A stretch of DNA of 64,000 bases from NCBI RefSeq assembly GCF_035668035.1, contig NZ_JAYMYJ010000142.1:62001-126000 (forward strand), given 5' to 3'. Under the pieces are notes generated by a model. It was not told the origin of the DNA. It ran no database searches and saw only the letters and a list, made by a program, of their open reading frames with translations. This stretch comes from Thiothrix phosphatis (GTDB taxonomy: Bacteria > Pseudomonadota > Gammaproteobacteria > Thiotrichales > Thiotrichaceae). Below, piece by piece: positions 9,273 to 18,543 of the stretch (position 1 is its first letter; every line of letters starts with the position of its first letter). The position numbers and the translations under genes are program-made.

Positions 9273-11024
9273 TCATTTTTTCGGCGCGTAAATGTCCGTG
9301 CACGTCCCTTCCGCCACTTCCGCCGCAAAATTCAAGGTCTCGGACAGCGTCGGATGCGGGTGGATGGTCAGGCCAATATCGTGTGCATCTGCGCCCATTT
9401 CCAACGCCAGCACCGCTTCGGCAATCAGTTCGCCTGCATTCCTGCCTGCGATGCCCACGCCTATCAGCTGGCCGTTTTCCTTGTCGAACAATGCCTTGGT
9501 CAAGCCATTGCTGGCATCCATCGACAGCGCGCGCCCGCTCGCCGCCCACGGAAAGACGCCTTTCTCATAGGCCACGCCTTCCGCCTTGCACTGCTCTTCG
9601 GTCTTGCCCATCCAGGCCACTTCGGGGCTGGTGTAGGCGACCGAGGGAATGGCTTTGGCGTCAAAATACGACTTGCGCCCGGCAATGACTTCGGCGGCGA
9701 CCTTGCCTTCGTGCGTGGCCTTGTGCGCCAGCATCGGCTGGCCCACGATGTCGCCGATGGCGAAGATATGCGGCACGTTGGTGCGCATTTGCCGGTCGAC
9801 CGGGATGAAGCCGCGCGCATCCACAAACACGCCCGCCTTGCCTGCGTCAATCAGCCCACCATTGGGTGAACGCCCAACCGCAACCAGCACACGGTCAAAC
9901 GTATCCTTTTCCGGCGCATCCTTGCCTTCAAACGAACACATCAGCCCCTCCGCCGTCGGTTCAATCGCGGTGACTTTGGTGTTGAGGTAAATATTTTCGT
10001 ACTGCTTTTTGATCTGGTTGTGCAACGGCTTCACAATGTCGCGGTCGGCACCCGGCATCAGGCCCGGCGACAGTTCCACCACCGTAATGTTGGAACCCAA
10101 CGCATGGTAGACCGTGGCCATTTCCAACCCGATAATGCCGCCGCCGACAACCAGCAGGCGTTGCGGGACTTCCTGCAAGGCTAGCGCATCGGTGGAGTCC
10201 ATCACGCGCGGGTCGCCCCACGGAATAAACGGCAGCTTGGTCACGCGCGAACCGGCGGCGATGATGCAGTGGGCGAACTTTACGGTCTGCTTGCCGCCAT
10301 CTCCCGCTTCCACTTCGATAGTGTTGGCTGAAGTGAAACGGCCATAGCCTTGCACGACCGTCACCTTGCGTTGCTTGGCCAGTGCCTTCAAGCCACCAGT
10401 CAGCTTGCCGACCACGCCGTCCTTGTGCGCGCGGATGGCATCAATGTCGATTTCCGGTTCGCCAAACTTCACGCCGTATTGGGCAAACTCCTTCGCCTCA
10501 TTGATCACCTCAGCCGTGTGCAGCAACGCTTTGGACGGGATGCAGCCGACATTCAGGCACACCCCGCCGATATTGCTGTAACGTTCGATCAGCACCACTT
10601 TCTTGCCCAAGTCGGCAGCGCGGAAGGCAGCGGTGTAGCCGCCGGGGCCGGAACCGAGAACCACAACCTCTGTTTCCAGGTCAGCACTGCCACTAAATGT
10701 CGCCGCCTGCGGAGCCGGAGCCGCCACTTGCCCCTCCCCTGATAAGGGGAGGCTGGGAGGGGTTTCTTCCGAAGCTTTAGCTTCGCTAACTTCCAGCAGC
10801 AAAATCAGCGAACCTTCCGAAACCTTGTCGCCAACCTTGACCTTGACCTCTTTCACCGTGCCGGACAAAGGGCTGGGAATTTCCATCGTGGCCTTGTCAG
10901 ACTCAATGGTGATCAGCGATTCTTCCGGCTCGATTTTGAAACCAGGCTCCACCAACACTTCGATGATTTCGACATTGTCGAAACTGCCGATATCGGGGAC
11001 TTTGACTTCGACGATATTGCTCAT
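9273..11024 (-). CDS. lpdA: Dihydrolipoyl dehydrogenase with N-terminal lipoyl domain (PDH E3)
   Basis: E3 of pyruvate dehydrogenase reoxidises dihydrolipoamide with NAD+. The 583-residue protein starts with a lipoyl domain (Lys44 in ESDKATMEIP), then a short linker, then the flavoprotein. The flavoprotein shows the FAD motif GSGPGG, the redox disulfide CLNVGC, the NAD motif GGGIIGLE and the C-terminal HPHPTLSET with the catalytic His. The fused lipoyl domain is known from some proteobacterial PDH-specific E3 enzymes. Its ATG overlaps the aceF stop by 4 bp. The linker includes a peptide encoded by a palindromic repeat (10733-10752). Confidence 0.96.
   Translation of the reverse strand: MSNIVEVKVPDIGSFDNVEIIEVLVEPGFKIEPEESLITIESDKATMEIPSPLSGTVKEVKVKVGDKVSEGSLILLLEVSEAKASEETPPSLPLSGEGQVAAPAPQAATFSGSADLETEVVVLGSGPGGYTAAFRAADLGKKVVLIERYSNIGGVCLNVGCIPSKALLHTAEVINEAKEFAQYGVKFGEPEIDIDAIRAHKDGVVGKLTGGLKALAKQRKVTVVQGYGRFTSANTIEVEAGDGGKQTVKFAHCIIAAGSRVTKLPFIPWGDPRVMDSTDALALQEVPQRLLVVGGGIIGLEMATVYHALGSNITVVELSPGLMPGADRDIVKPLHNQIKKQYENIYLNTKVTAIEPTAEGLMCSFEGKDAPEKDTFDRVLVAVGRSPNGGLIDAGKAGVFVDARGFIPVDRQMRTNVPHIFAIGDIVGQPMLAHKATHEGKVAAEVIAGRKSYFDAKAIPSVAYTSPEVAWMGKTEEQCKAEGVAYEKGVFPWAASGRALSMDASNGLTKALFDKENGQLIGVGIAGRNAGELIAEAVLALEMGADAHDIGLTIHPHPTLSETLNFAAEVAEGTCTDIYAPKK
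10733..10752. repeat. Palindromic repeat inside the lpdA linker
   Basis: The arms CCTCCCCT and AGGGGAGG flank the loop GATA. The same C-rich/G-rich hairpin design recurs in the intergenic gaps at 15870-15888 and 45205-45224. Here it is read in frame and encodes part of the peptide PPSLPLSGEG between the lipoyl and flavoprotein domains, a place that tolerates insertions. Confidence 0.6.
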
Positions 11025-12340
11025 ACCAGCAGCCTCCGGATATCGCCCAGCATTTTCGCCAGATAGGTGGTGAAACGCGCGCCATCCGCCCCATCGATCA
11101 CCCGGTGGTCATACGACAGCGACAACGGCAACATCAGGCGCGGCGCGAATCCCTTGCCGTCCCATACCGGCTGCATGTCGGATTTGGAAACGCCGAGGAT
11201 GGCGACTTCCGGCGCATTCACGATTGGGGTGAACTTAGTGCCACCTATCCCACCAAGGCTGGAGATGGAGAAGCAGCCACCTTGCATATCAGCAGGTTTC
11301 AATTTCTTTTCACGCGCTTTGGTAGAGATTTCCTTCAATTCTTCGGAAAGCTGCATGATGGACTTTTTGTCCACGTCACGGATGACCGGCACCACCAGAC
11401 CATCCGGCGTGTCCACCGCCACACCGACGTGGTAGTAGTGCTTGCGGATCAGGTTTTCGCCTTTCGCATCCAGCGAAGAATTGAAACGTGGGTATGCCTT
11501 CAGCCCGGCCACCACTGCTTTCATGATGAACACCAAGGGCGTGATCTTGACACCGGATTTGGCGTTTTCCTCATTCAACTGTTTGCGGAAGGCTTCAAGG
11601 TCGGTGATGTCGGCCTGATCGAACTGGGTGACGTGCGGAATGTGCACCCAGTTGCGGTGCAGGAATTCGCCGGTCAGCTTGTTGATGCGCGACAACGCAA
11701 CCGTTTCGGTTTCGCCCCACTGGCTAAAATCGATTTCCGGCATCGGCGCCACGCCCAGCACATTGCTTGGCAACGCGCCCTTGCCCGGCACGCCGCCCAG
11801 GCTCATGACATCCTTGACATACGCCTTGACGTCTTCCTGGGTGATGCGGCCTTTGCGTCCTGAACCTGTCACCTTGTTGAGGTCGACGCCCAGTTCGCGG
11901 GCAAACTTGCGCACGGATGGCGTGGCGTAAGCCTTGCTGAAATCAACATCTTTCATGCTGCCCTGCATGGCGGATGTTGGGGAATCGGCCATTTGCGGGC
12001 GGAGAGCCGCCTTCGCAGCAGGGGCAGGCGTTGACACAGGTTCTGCTACGGGAGCCGGGGCTGGCGCGGCCGCTTCAGGCTTGTCCGCTTTCGCAACCTC
12101 TTCTTCCACATCCATCATCAAAATCAGGCTGCCTTCCGACACCCGGTCGCCCACCTTGATTTTCAGTTCCTTGACCGTGCCAGCAGCTGGCGATGGGATT
12201 TCCATCGAGGCTTTGTCCGATTCAATCGTGATCAGCGAGTCTTCCACCTTGACGCTGTCGCCGGGGCTGACCAGCACTTCGATGACTTCCACATTGTCGA
12301 AACTGCCGATGTCTGGCACATGTATTTCCTGGATTGCCAT
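11021..12340 (-). CDS. aceF: Dihydrolipoyllysine acetyltransferase (PDH E2)
   Basis: E2 transfers the acetyl group from lipoamide to CoA and forms the core of the complex. The 439-residue protein has one lipoyl domain (Lys43 in ESDKASMEIP), an Ala/Pro-rich linker, a peripheral-subunit-binding domain (about residues 138-175, TPSVRKFARELGVDL) and the catalytic domain ending in DHRVIDGADG, which holds the catalytic His and Asp. Many E2 proteins of this class have two or three lipoyl domains. Here there is one, with a second carried by E3. It lies 12 bp after aceE. Confidence 0.96.
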   Translation of the reverse strand: MAIQEIHVPDIGSFDNVEVIEVLVSPGDSVKVEDSLITIESDKASMEIPSPAAGTVKELKIKVGDRVSEGSLILMMDVEEEVAKADKPEAAAPAPAPVAEPVSTPAPAAKAALRPQMADSPTSAMQGSMKDVDFSKAYATPSVRKFARELGVDLNKVTGSGRKGRITQEDVKAYVKDVMSLGGVPGKGALPSNVLGVAPMPEIDFSQWGETETVALSRINKLTGEFLHRNWVHIPHVTQFDQADITDLEAFRKQLNEENAKSGVKITPLVFIMKAVVAGLKAYPRFNSSLDAKGENLIRKHYYHVGVAVDTPDGLVVPVIRDVDKKSIMQLSEELKEISTKAREKKLKPADMQGGCFSISSLGGIGGTKFTPIVNAPEVAILGVSKSDMQPVWDGKGFAPRLMLPLSLSYDHRVIDGADGARFTTYLAKMLGDIRRLLV

Positions 12341-12352
12341 GTTGCGCCCTCC

Positions 12353-15016
12353 TTATGCCAGACGTGGGTTGGTTTTTTCAGGGTTGACGCCATACTTTTC
12401 CATCGCCTTGACCAGCTCGGCGGCGGGCAGGGATTTTTCATCCACCAGCGCCTTCAGGGCGGCAATCACGATGTAATGGCGGTCAACCTCGAAATGCTTG
12501 CGCAGATTGGCGCGGGTGTCGCTGCGCCCGAAACCGTCCGTACCCAACACGCTGTACGGCATCGGCAGCCAGGCGCGGATCTGGTCGGCGTACTGGCGGA
12601 TATAATCGGTGGCGGCAATCGCCGGGCCACGCTGGTTTTTCAGCAATTGGGTGACATAAGGGACCCTGGCGTCTTCCAGCGGATGCAGCATGTTCCAGCG
12701 GTCAATGTCGCGGGCTTCGCGCGCCAGTTCGTTGAAGCTGGTCACGCTCCAGACATTGGCATCCACGCCCCATTCCTTGTCCAGCATCTCGGCGGCGGCG
12801 ATCACTTCCCGCAGGATGGAGCCGGAACCGAGCAACTGCACTTTCTTGCGCTTTTTGCCTCCGCCGCTGAACAGGTACATGCCCTTGACAATGCATTCCT
12901 CAACACCGGCGGGCATGGCGGGATGCGTGTAGTTTTCGTTCATCGCGGTGATGTAGTAGTACACATCCTCCTGATCCTGATACATGCGCTTCAGGCCGTT
13001 CTGGATGATCACCGCCATTTCATAGGAGAAGGTCGGGTCGTAGGAAACACAGTTCGGGATCAGGCCAGCCTGGATCATGCCGTGGCCATCCTGATGCTGC
13101 AAACCTTCGCCTGCCAGCGTGGTGCGCCCGGCAGTGCCTCCGATCAGGAAGCCACGCGACCGGCAATCGCCCGCCGCCCAAGCCAAGTCGCCGATCCGTT
13201 GGAAGCCGAACATGGAATAGTAAATGTAAAACGGCACCATATTGACGCCGTGGGTGCTGTAGGCGGTGGCGGCGGCGATCCACGACGACATGGCGCCCGC
13301 TTCGGTAATGCCCTCTTCCAGGATCTGGCCGGACTTGTCCTCCTTGTAGAACATGACCTGATCCTTGTCCTGCGGCTCGTACAACTGGCCGACGGAGGAA
13401 TAAATGCCCATTTGCCGGAACAGCCCCTCCATGCCGAAAGTGCGTGCCTCGTCCGGCACAATCGGCACCACATGCTTGCCCATGCCCTTGTCGCGCGCCA
13501 GCAGGGTCAGCAGGCGCACAAACACCATGGTGGTGGACATTTCACGGTCGCCAGTGCTGTCCAGCAGGGATTGGAAAATGGATAGGTCAGGCACTTTCAG
13601 CGGGACTGCATGCGTCTGGCGTTGCGGCAAGAAACCGCCCAGCGCCTTGCGGTGCTCCAACATGTATTGGATTTCTTCACTATCCGGGGCCGGACGGTAG
13701 TATTTGGCCGCAGCAGCGTCTTCATCACTCAACGGGATATTGAAACGGTCTTTGTAGGCGATCATTTCCTCGCCTGACAATTTTTTCTGCGAATGGGTGC
13801 GGTTCTGGCCTTCACCGGCGGAGCCCATCCCATACCCCTTGACGGTATGCGCCAGGATGACGGTCGGCTGGCCTTCGTGGTGGATCGCCGCATGGTAGGC
13901 GGCATAGACCTTGTGCGGGTCGTGGCCACCCCGGTTCAGCCGCCAAATGTCGGCGTCGCTCATCTTGGCGACCATTTCCAGCAGTTCCGGGTATTTGCCG
14001 AAGAAATGGTCGCGGACGAATTTGCCGTCCTTGGATTTGTAGTTCTGGTATTCGCCATCGACGGCCTCCATCATGCGCTGTTTGAGCAGGCCGCCCTTGT
14101 CCATGGCGAGGAGCGGATCCCAATAGGAACCCCACAACAATTTGATGACATTCCAGCCTGCGCCACGGAACACCGCCTCCAATTCCTGCACGATCTTGCC
14201 ATTGCCGCGCACTGGGCCATCCAGGCGTTGCAGGTTGCAATTCACCACCCATACCAGGTTGTCGAGCTTTTCACGCCCGGCCAGGGAAATCGCCCCCAGG
14301 GTTTCCGGCTCATCCGATTCGCCGTCGCCGACAAACGCCCACACCTTGCGGTTGGCGGTGTCCGCCAGCTTGCGGTATTGCAGGTATTTCATGAACCGGG
14401 CCTGATAGATCGACTTGATCGGCCCCAACCCCATGGACACGGTCGGAAACTGCCAGTAGTCCGGCATCAGCCACGGATGCGGGTAGGAGGAAAGGCCGCC
14501 GCCATCCACTTCCTGGCGGAAGTTGTCCAACTCCGCCTCCGTCAGGCGGCCTTCGAGGAAGGAACGCGCATACATGCCCGGCGCGGCGTGCCCTTGCACA
14601 TACACCAGGTCGCCGCCGTGCTGCGGGGAGGGCGCATGCCAGAAATGGTTCATGCCGATGTCGTAAAGGGTTGCGGCGGAAGCGAAAGTGGCGATATGGC
14701 CGCCCAGCTCCGCGCTCTTGCGGTTGGCGCGCACCACCATGGCGGCGGCGTTCCAACGGATGTAGGAGCGCAGGCGCGATTCAATGGTGCGGTTGCCGGG
14801 CGTGTGCTGCTCCAGATGCGGCGGGATCGTGTTGATGTAGGCGGTGTTGGCAGAATATGGCAGGTTGGCGCCATTTTGCCGCGCGGCGGCGATCAGTTTT
14901 TCCAGCAGGAAGTGGGCGCGGCCAACGCCTTCTTGTTCGATGACGGCTTCAAGCGAGTCTATCCATTCCTGTGTTTCCTGAAAATCAATATCTTGCAGTT
15001 GGCTATTCATTCCCAT
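12353..15016 (-). CDS. aceE: Pyruvate dehydrogenase E1 component, homodimeric type
   Basis: E1 decarboxylates pyruvate with thiamine diphosphate and acetylates the E2 lipoyl group. The 887-residue length and sequence are those of the homodimeric gammaproteobacterial type, with GDGESDEPE followed by NCNLQRLDGPVRGN forming the ThDP/Mg site. The next ATG (15010) has an AGGA ribosome site at better spacing than the first, so the protein may start two residues later. It is first in an aceE-aceF-lpdA operon and divergent from rnt. The 200-bp gap upstream should contain both promoters. Confidence 0.96.
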   Translation of the reverse strand: MGMNSQLQDIDFQETQEWIDSLEAVIEQEGVGRAHFLLEKLIAAARQNGANLPYSANTAYINTIPPHLEQHTPGNRTIESRLRSYIRWNAAAMVVRANRKSAELGGHIATFASAATLYDIGMNHFWHAPSPQHGGDLVYVQGHAAPGMYARSFLEGRLTEAELDNFRQEVDGGGLSSYPHPWLMPDYWQFPTVSMGLGPIKSIYQARFMKYLQYRKLADTANRKVWAFVGDGESDEPETLGAISLAGREKLDNLVWVVNCNLQRLDGPVRGNGKIVQELEAVFRGAGWNVIKLLWGSYWDPLLAMDKGGLLKQRMMEAVDGEYQNYKSKDGKFVRDHFFGKYPELLEMVAKMSDADIWRLNRGGHDPHKVYAAYHAAIHHEGQPTVILAHTVKGYGMGSAGEGQNRTHSQKKLSGEEMIAYKDRFNIPLSDEDAAAAKYYRPAPDSEEIQYMLEHRKALGGFLPQRQTHAVPLKVPDLSIFQSLLDSTGDREMSTTMVFVRLLTLLARDKGMGKHVVPIVPDEARTFGMEGLFRQMGIYSSVGQLYEPQDKDQVMFYKEDKSGQILEEGITEAGAMSSWIAAATAYSTHGVNMVPFYIYYSMFGFQRIGDLAWAAGDCRSRGFLIGGTAGRTTLAGEGLQHQDGHGMIQAGLIPNCVSYDPTFSYEMAVIIQNGLKRMYQDQEDVYYYITAMNENYTHPAMPAGVEECIVKGMYLFSGGGKKRKKVQLLGSGSILREVIAAAEMLDKEWGVDANVWSVTSFNELAREARDIDRWNMLHPLEDARVPYVTQLLKNQRGPAIAATDYIRQYADQIRAWLPMPYSVLGTDGFGRSDTRANLRKHFEVDRHYIVIAALKALVDEKSLPAAELVKAMEKYGVNPEKTNPRLA

Positions 15017-15160
15017 TCCTCATATTTCCTGCGGTGCGGCCGGCTTTGATCATCATATTTTAGTCACCGGATTGGCCAACATAGCATATCACTATCCATT
15101 TTGAAACAAGATGCAGGTATGGCTTTTTATTTATTTACTTTTCATGTGGTTATATACAAT

Positions 15161-15180
15161 AAATCTTTTGGAAAAGATTT
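15161..15180. promoter_or_regulatory. 20-bp palindrome between aceE and rnt
   Basis: The arms AAATCTTTT and AAAAGATTT are perfect inverted repeats separated by GG, in the AT-rich gap between the divergent aceE and rnt genes and 37 bp before the rnt start. The symmetry and place fit an operator or a site shared by both promoters. It does not match the AATTGGT/ACCAATT site known for PdhR. No regulator can be named. Confidence 0.4.
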
Positions 15181-15216
15181 CTGTCCATTTGTTATCAGTT
15201 CCGCTAAGCTCTTGCC

Positions 15217-15858
15217 ATGACCGATGATATAGAAATAATCCCTATAGGCGGACGCTTCCGTGGGTTCCTTCCTGTGGTGGTGGACGTGGAAACTGGCGGC
15301 TTTGACTGCCGCAAGGATGCGTTGCTGGAGCTGGCGGCGGTAGTGTTGCGTATTGACGAAAAAGGCGAGCTGTCCCGCCATCGCACCTACAACTGGCACA
15401 TCGAACCGTTCCCCAACGCCAATATGGATCCGAAATCGCTGGAAGTGAACGGCATCAAGCCCTTCAGCCCATTGCGCATGGCGGTGCCGGAAGAACGGGC
15501 GATGGAGGATTTTTTCAAGGTCATCCGCAAGGAAGTGAAGGTCAACCGCTGCAACCGGGCGATCCTGGTGGGGCACAATGCGCCGTTCGACCTGAATTTC
15601 ATCCACGCTGCGGCAGACCGCATCAAAACCAAGCGCAATCCGTTCCATCCTTTCAGCACCCTGGACACCGTGACGTTGGGCGCTGTGGTTTACGGCCAGA
15701 CTGTGCTGGCGCGGGTTGCGCAAATGGCGGGCATGGGCTGGGATAGCGATTCGGCGCATTCAGCCGTGTATGACGCCGAAAAAACGGCGGATTTGTTCTG
15801 CCATTTCGTCAATACCTGGCAGACGCTGGACGCCGCCTTCAAAGCGGTCGAGAATTAA
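15217..15858 (+). CDS. rnt: Ribonuclease T
   Basis: RNase T is a DEDD-family 3'-5' exoribonuclease that trims tRNA and other stable RNA 3' ends. The 213-residue protein shows all exonuclease motifs: Asp23 and Glu25 in VDVETGGFD (ExoI), Asp125 in HNAPFDLNFI (ExoII), and His181 with Asp186 in HSAVYDAEKTADLF (ExoIII). The length is the family norm. It is a single-gene unit that converges on potD; a hairpin lies just after its stop. Confidence 0.95.
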   Translation: MTDDIEIIPIGGRFRGFLPVVVDVETGGFDCRKDALLELAAVVLRIDEKGELSRHRTYNWHIEPFPNANMDPKSLEVNGIKPFSPLRMAVPEERAMEDFFKVIRKEVKVNRCNRAILVGHNAPFDLNFIHAAADRIKTKRNPFHPFSTLDTVTLGAVVYGQTVLARVAQMAGMGWDSDSAHSAVYDAEKTADLFCHFVNTWQTLDAAFKAVEN

Positions 15859-15869
15859 ACCCTCTCCCA

Positions 15870-15888
15870 CCTTCCCCATCAGGGAAGG
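15870..15888. repeat. Hairpin between rnt and potD
   Basis: CCTTCCC (15870-15876) and GGGAAGG (15882-15888) are perfect inverted repeats with a 5-nt loop in the 43-bp convergent gap. There is no T tract, so it may work as a weak bidirectional terminator or be a member of the small repeat family also seen at 10733 and 45205. Confidence 0.4.
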
Positions 15889-15901
15889 CGGAAAGCATCC
15901 A

Positions 15902-16933
15902 TCACTTGCCTGACTTCAGTTTTTCCCAATAGTCATTATAAAGTTTCATCGTCTCGCCCACGTCATTTTGGAATTCTCCTTTCTTGACCACCTCTGATGG
16001 TGGGAAAATCACCGGGTTATTACGGATCTCGTCCGGCAGCAATGCTTGCGCCGCCTGATTGGGCGTGCTGTAACCGAATTCCTCCACAACCTGCTTGGCG
16101 ACTTCCGGACGCAGCATGTAGTCAATGAATTTGAGGGCGTTGTCGACATGCTCCGCCCCGGAGGGGACCGCAAAGCTGTCCACCCAGAAACTGGCGCCTT
16201 CCTTGGGGTAAATGTACTTGATGTCGGGGTTTTCCTTCTGCGCCATCACAACCTCGCCGCTCCAGATCATGCCCAAGTTCACATCACCCGCCAAGAAAGG
16301 CTCACGCGGCGCATCAGCATTGAACACCAGCACATTGGGCATCAACTTCTGCAAATCCTCGTAGGCAGTCTTGATTTCATCCGGGTTGGTGGTGTTGGTG
16401 GAAAAGCCGTTCTTTTCCAGCCCCATTTGGAACACTTCGCGCACATCGTCAACCAGCAGCAATTGCCCTTTCCACTTCGGATCCCACAGGTCGGCCCAGG
16501 CGGTGATGGTGGAGGGGTCGATTTCCTTGGCGTTCACGCCGATCCCCGTGCTGCCCCACAGGTAGGGGATGCTGTACTGGTTGCCGGGGTCATAAGGCTT
16601 GTCCATCAGGTCGGGGGAAAGGTTGCCCAGGTTTGCCAGCTTGGCGTGGTCAATCTTTTGCAACAAACCCTCATCGCGCATTTTCGACACCAGGTAGGTG
16701 GACGGCACCACGACATCGTAACCCTTGCCCTTTTGCAGCTTGAGCTTGGAGTACATGGTTTCATTGTTGTCATAGGTGGAGTATTCAACCTTGACGCCGG
16801 TTTCCTGGGTGAACGCCTCCAAGGTGCTTTCAGGAATGTACTCAGCCCAGTTATAGACCACCACCTTTTCTTCGGCGTGCGCAACGGTTGCCGCCAACAG
16901 GCACAGGGCGGCGGTCAGGGAGGCTTTATTCAT
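15902..16933 (-). CDS. potD: Spermidine/putrescine-binding periplasmic protein
   Basis: This is the solute-binding protein of a polyamine ABC importer. The 343 residues start with a signal peptide (1-20, ending AHA) and the mature form begins with EEKVVVYNWAEYIPE, the hallmark of PotD/PotF proteins. The family segments YSTYDNNETMYSKL, PYLWGSTGIG and the conserved C-terminal helices are present. It is the last gene of potABCD, 1 bp after potC, in the standard order. Confidence 0.94.
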   Translation of the reverse strand: MNKASLTAALCLLAATVAHAEEKVVVYNWAEYIPESTLEAFTQETGVKVEYSTYDNNETMYSKLKLQKGKGYDVVVPSTYLVSKMRDEGLLQKIDHAKLANLGNLSPDLMDKPYDPGNQYSIPYLWGSTGIGVNAKEIDPSTITAWADLWDPKWKGQLLLVDDVREVFQMGLEKNGFSTNTTNPDEIKTAYEDLQKLMPNVLVFNADAPREPFLAGDVNLGMIWSGEVVMAQKENPDIKYIYPKEGASFWVDSFAVPSGAEHVDNALKFIDYMLRPEVAKQVVEEFGYSTPNQAAQALLPDEIRNNPVIFPPSEVVKKGEFQNDVGETMKLYNDYWEKLKSGK

Positions 16934-16934
16934 G

Positions 16935-17702
16935 TCAGTGCTTTCTCCTTAGCAACAGGGTCGAGACAGTCACCATTAGCAGCGAAATCGCCAGCAACAG
17001 CGTCGCCAACACGTTCACTTCGGGGGAAACGCCCACTTTCACCATGGAAAACACCCGGATCGGCAGGATTTCAAAGCTGGGGCCGGTGACAAACGAGCTG
17101 ATGATCACATCATCCAGCGAGAGGGTAAAGCTCAATAGCCAGCCGGAAACAATCGCCGGGAACACCAGCGGCAGGATAATCAAGCGGAAAATGCGGCCTT
17201 CCCCCGCCCCCAAATCCTGCGCCGCTTCCAGCAGGTATTTGTCGAAGCCCTTCAGTTGGGCGTAGACCGTAATGACCACAAACGGCAGGCAGAAGGTGAT
17301 ATGCGCAATCAACAGCGACCAGAATCCCAACTGGACGCCCAAGGCGATAAAAATCACCAGGAAGGTGATCGCCAGCACAATATCCGGCGACATCATCACC
17401 ACGAACAGCAGGCCGCTGGCGGTGCCTTTCAGCGGAAAATGGTAGCGGTGCAGCGCCAGCGCCATCAATACGCCAATCAAGGTGGCGGCGCTCGCCGCCA
17501 GCGCAGCGATCAGCAACGAATGCAAGAACGCCTGCATCAGCGCCTCATTTTCAAACAGCTTGCCATACCATTTCAGGGTAAACCCTTTCCATTCATAACC
17601 ATATTTGGAATCGTTGAAGGAATTGATCACCAGAATAATGATCGGCAGGTACAGCCAAGCGAAAATACTGCCGACAAAACCCCACTTAAAGGCTTTCATC
17701 AT
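16935..17702 (-). CDS. potC: Spermidine/putrescine ABC permease PotC
   Basis: This 255-residue inner-membrane permease has six predicted membrane segments. The cytoplasmic loop EAAQDLGAGEGRIFRLIILPLVFPAIVSG is the EAA motif that contacts the ATPase. The N-terminal YLPIIILVINSFN is typical of PotC. Its start overlaps the potB stop by 17 bp, which points to translational coupling and equal subunit supply. Confidence 0.94.
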   Translation of the reverse strand: MMKAFKWGFVGSIFAWLYLPIIILVINSFNDSKYGYEWKGFTLKWYGKLFENEALMQAFLHSLLIAALAASAATLIGVLMALALHRYHFPLKGTASGLLFVVMMSPDIVLAITFLVIFIALGVQLGFWSLLIAHITFCLPFVVITVYAQLKGFDKYLLEAAQDLGAGEGRIFRLIILPLVFPAIVSGWLLSFTLSLDDVIISSFVTGPSFEILPIRVFSMVKVGVSPEVNVLATLLLAISLLMVTVSTLLLRRKH

Positions 17703-18543
17703 CCAACCCCCCTTGCCGGTTGATACGCCTGTTGGCGAGGAAATACAGCCACATCAGCAACGCCATGATGGCGATCAGCGCCACGCTGAACGCCGAGCCA
17801 AACGGCCAGTCACGCACCACCAGGAACTGGTTTTTGATGATGTTGCCAAGCAACAGGTTTTTCGCCCCACCCAGCAAATCCGCCACGTAGAACATGCCCA
17901 TCGCAGGCAGGAACACGATCAGGCAGCCAGCGATCACCCCCGGCATGGTCAGCGGCAGGATAATATGCTGGAAACGTTGCCAGAATCCAGCTCCCAGGTC
18001 GTGCGCCGCCTCAATCAAGGTTTTATCCAGCTTGTCGAAGCTGGAGATCAGCGGCAGCACCATGAAGGGCAACAGCACGTAAGCCAGCCCGAAAATGACC
18101 GCAAACGGGGTGTACAGCAATTGCACTGGCTCGTCGGTCAGCCCCAGCGCCAGCAACAGCGTATTCACCAGCCCTTTGTTGCCAAGAATCAACTTGATCG
18201 CATAGGTGCGGATCAGGCTGTTGGTCCAGAACGGCACAATCATCAGGAACAGCAACACCCCGCGCCATACACCCGGCAATTTGGCCACAATCCAGGCGAA
18301 CGGATACCCCAGCAGCAAGCAGATCACGGTCGTCACCGCCGATAGCCACAGGCTATACCAGAACACCTCGGCATACAGCGGTTCCAGCAAACGCCCCCAG
18401 GAATCCAGCGTCAGCGGCCATACCACCAGATGTTGCGGGTCTGGCGATAGGATGCTGGTCAGCACAACCAGCACATGCGGAACCAGCACAAACAACCCCA
18501 GCCACACCAGGGTCAAAATAATGGTGATGCGGCGGAAACTCAT
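17686..18543 (-). CDS. potB: Spermidine/putrescine ABC permease PotB
   Basis: This is the partner permease of PotC, 285 residues with six membrane segments and the EAA loop IEAAHDLGAGFWQRFQHIILPLTMPGVIAG. I place the start at 18543 (MSFRRITI), where ATG overlaps the potA stop in an ATGA arrangement. An in-frame start 39 bp upstream lies inside potA and would add an implausible polar leader. Transport is of spermidine and/or putrescine by family; specificity cannot be read from the sequence. Confidence 0.92.
   Translation of the reverse strand: MSFRRITIILTLVWLGLFVLVPHVLVVLTSILSPDPQHLVVWPLTLDSWGRLLEPLYAEVFWYSLWLSAVTTVICLLLGYPFAWIVAKLPGVWRGVLLFLMIVPFWTNSLIRTYAIKLILGNKGLVNTLLLALGLTDEPVQLLYTPFAVIFGLAYVLLPFMVLPLISSFDKLDKTLIEAAHDLGAGFWQRFQHIILPLTMPGVIAGCLIVFLPAMGMFYVADLLGGAKNLLLGNIIKNQFLVVRDWPFGSAFSVALIAIMALLMWLYFLANRRINRQGGLDDESL

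Noticed and set aside
12320..15049. Long plus-strand open frames opposite aceE
   Set aside because: They are shadows of aceE, which has complete E1 motifs and family length.
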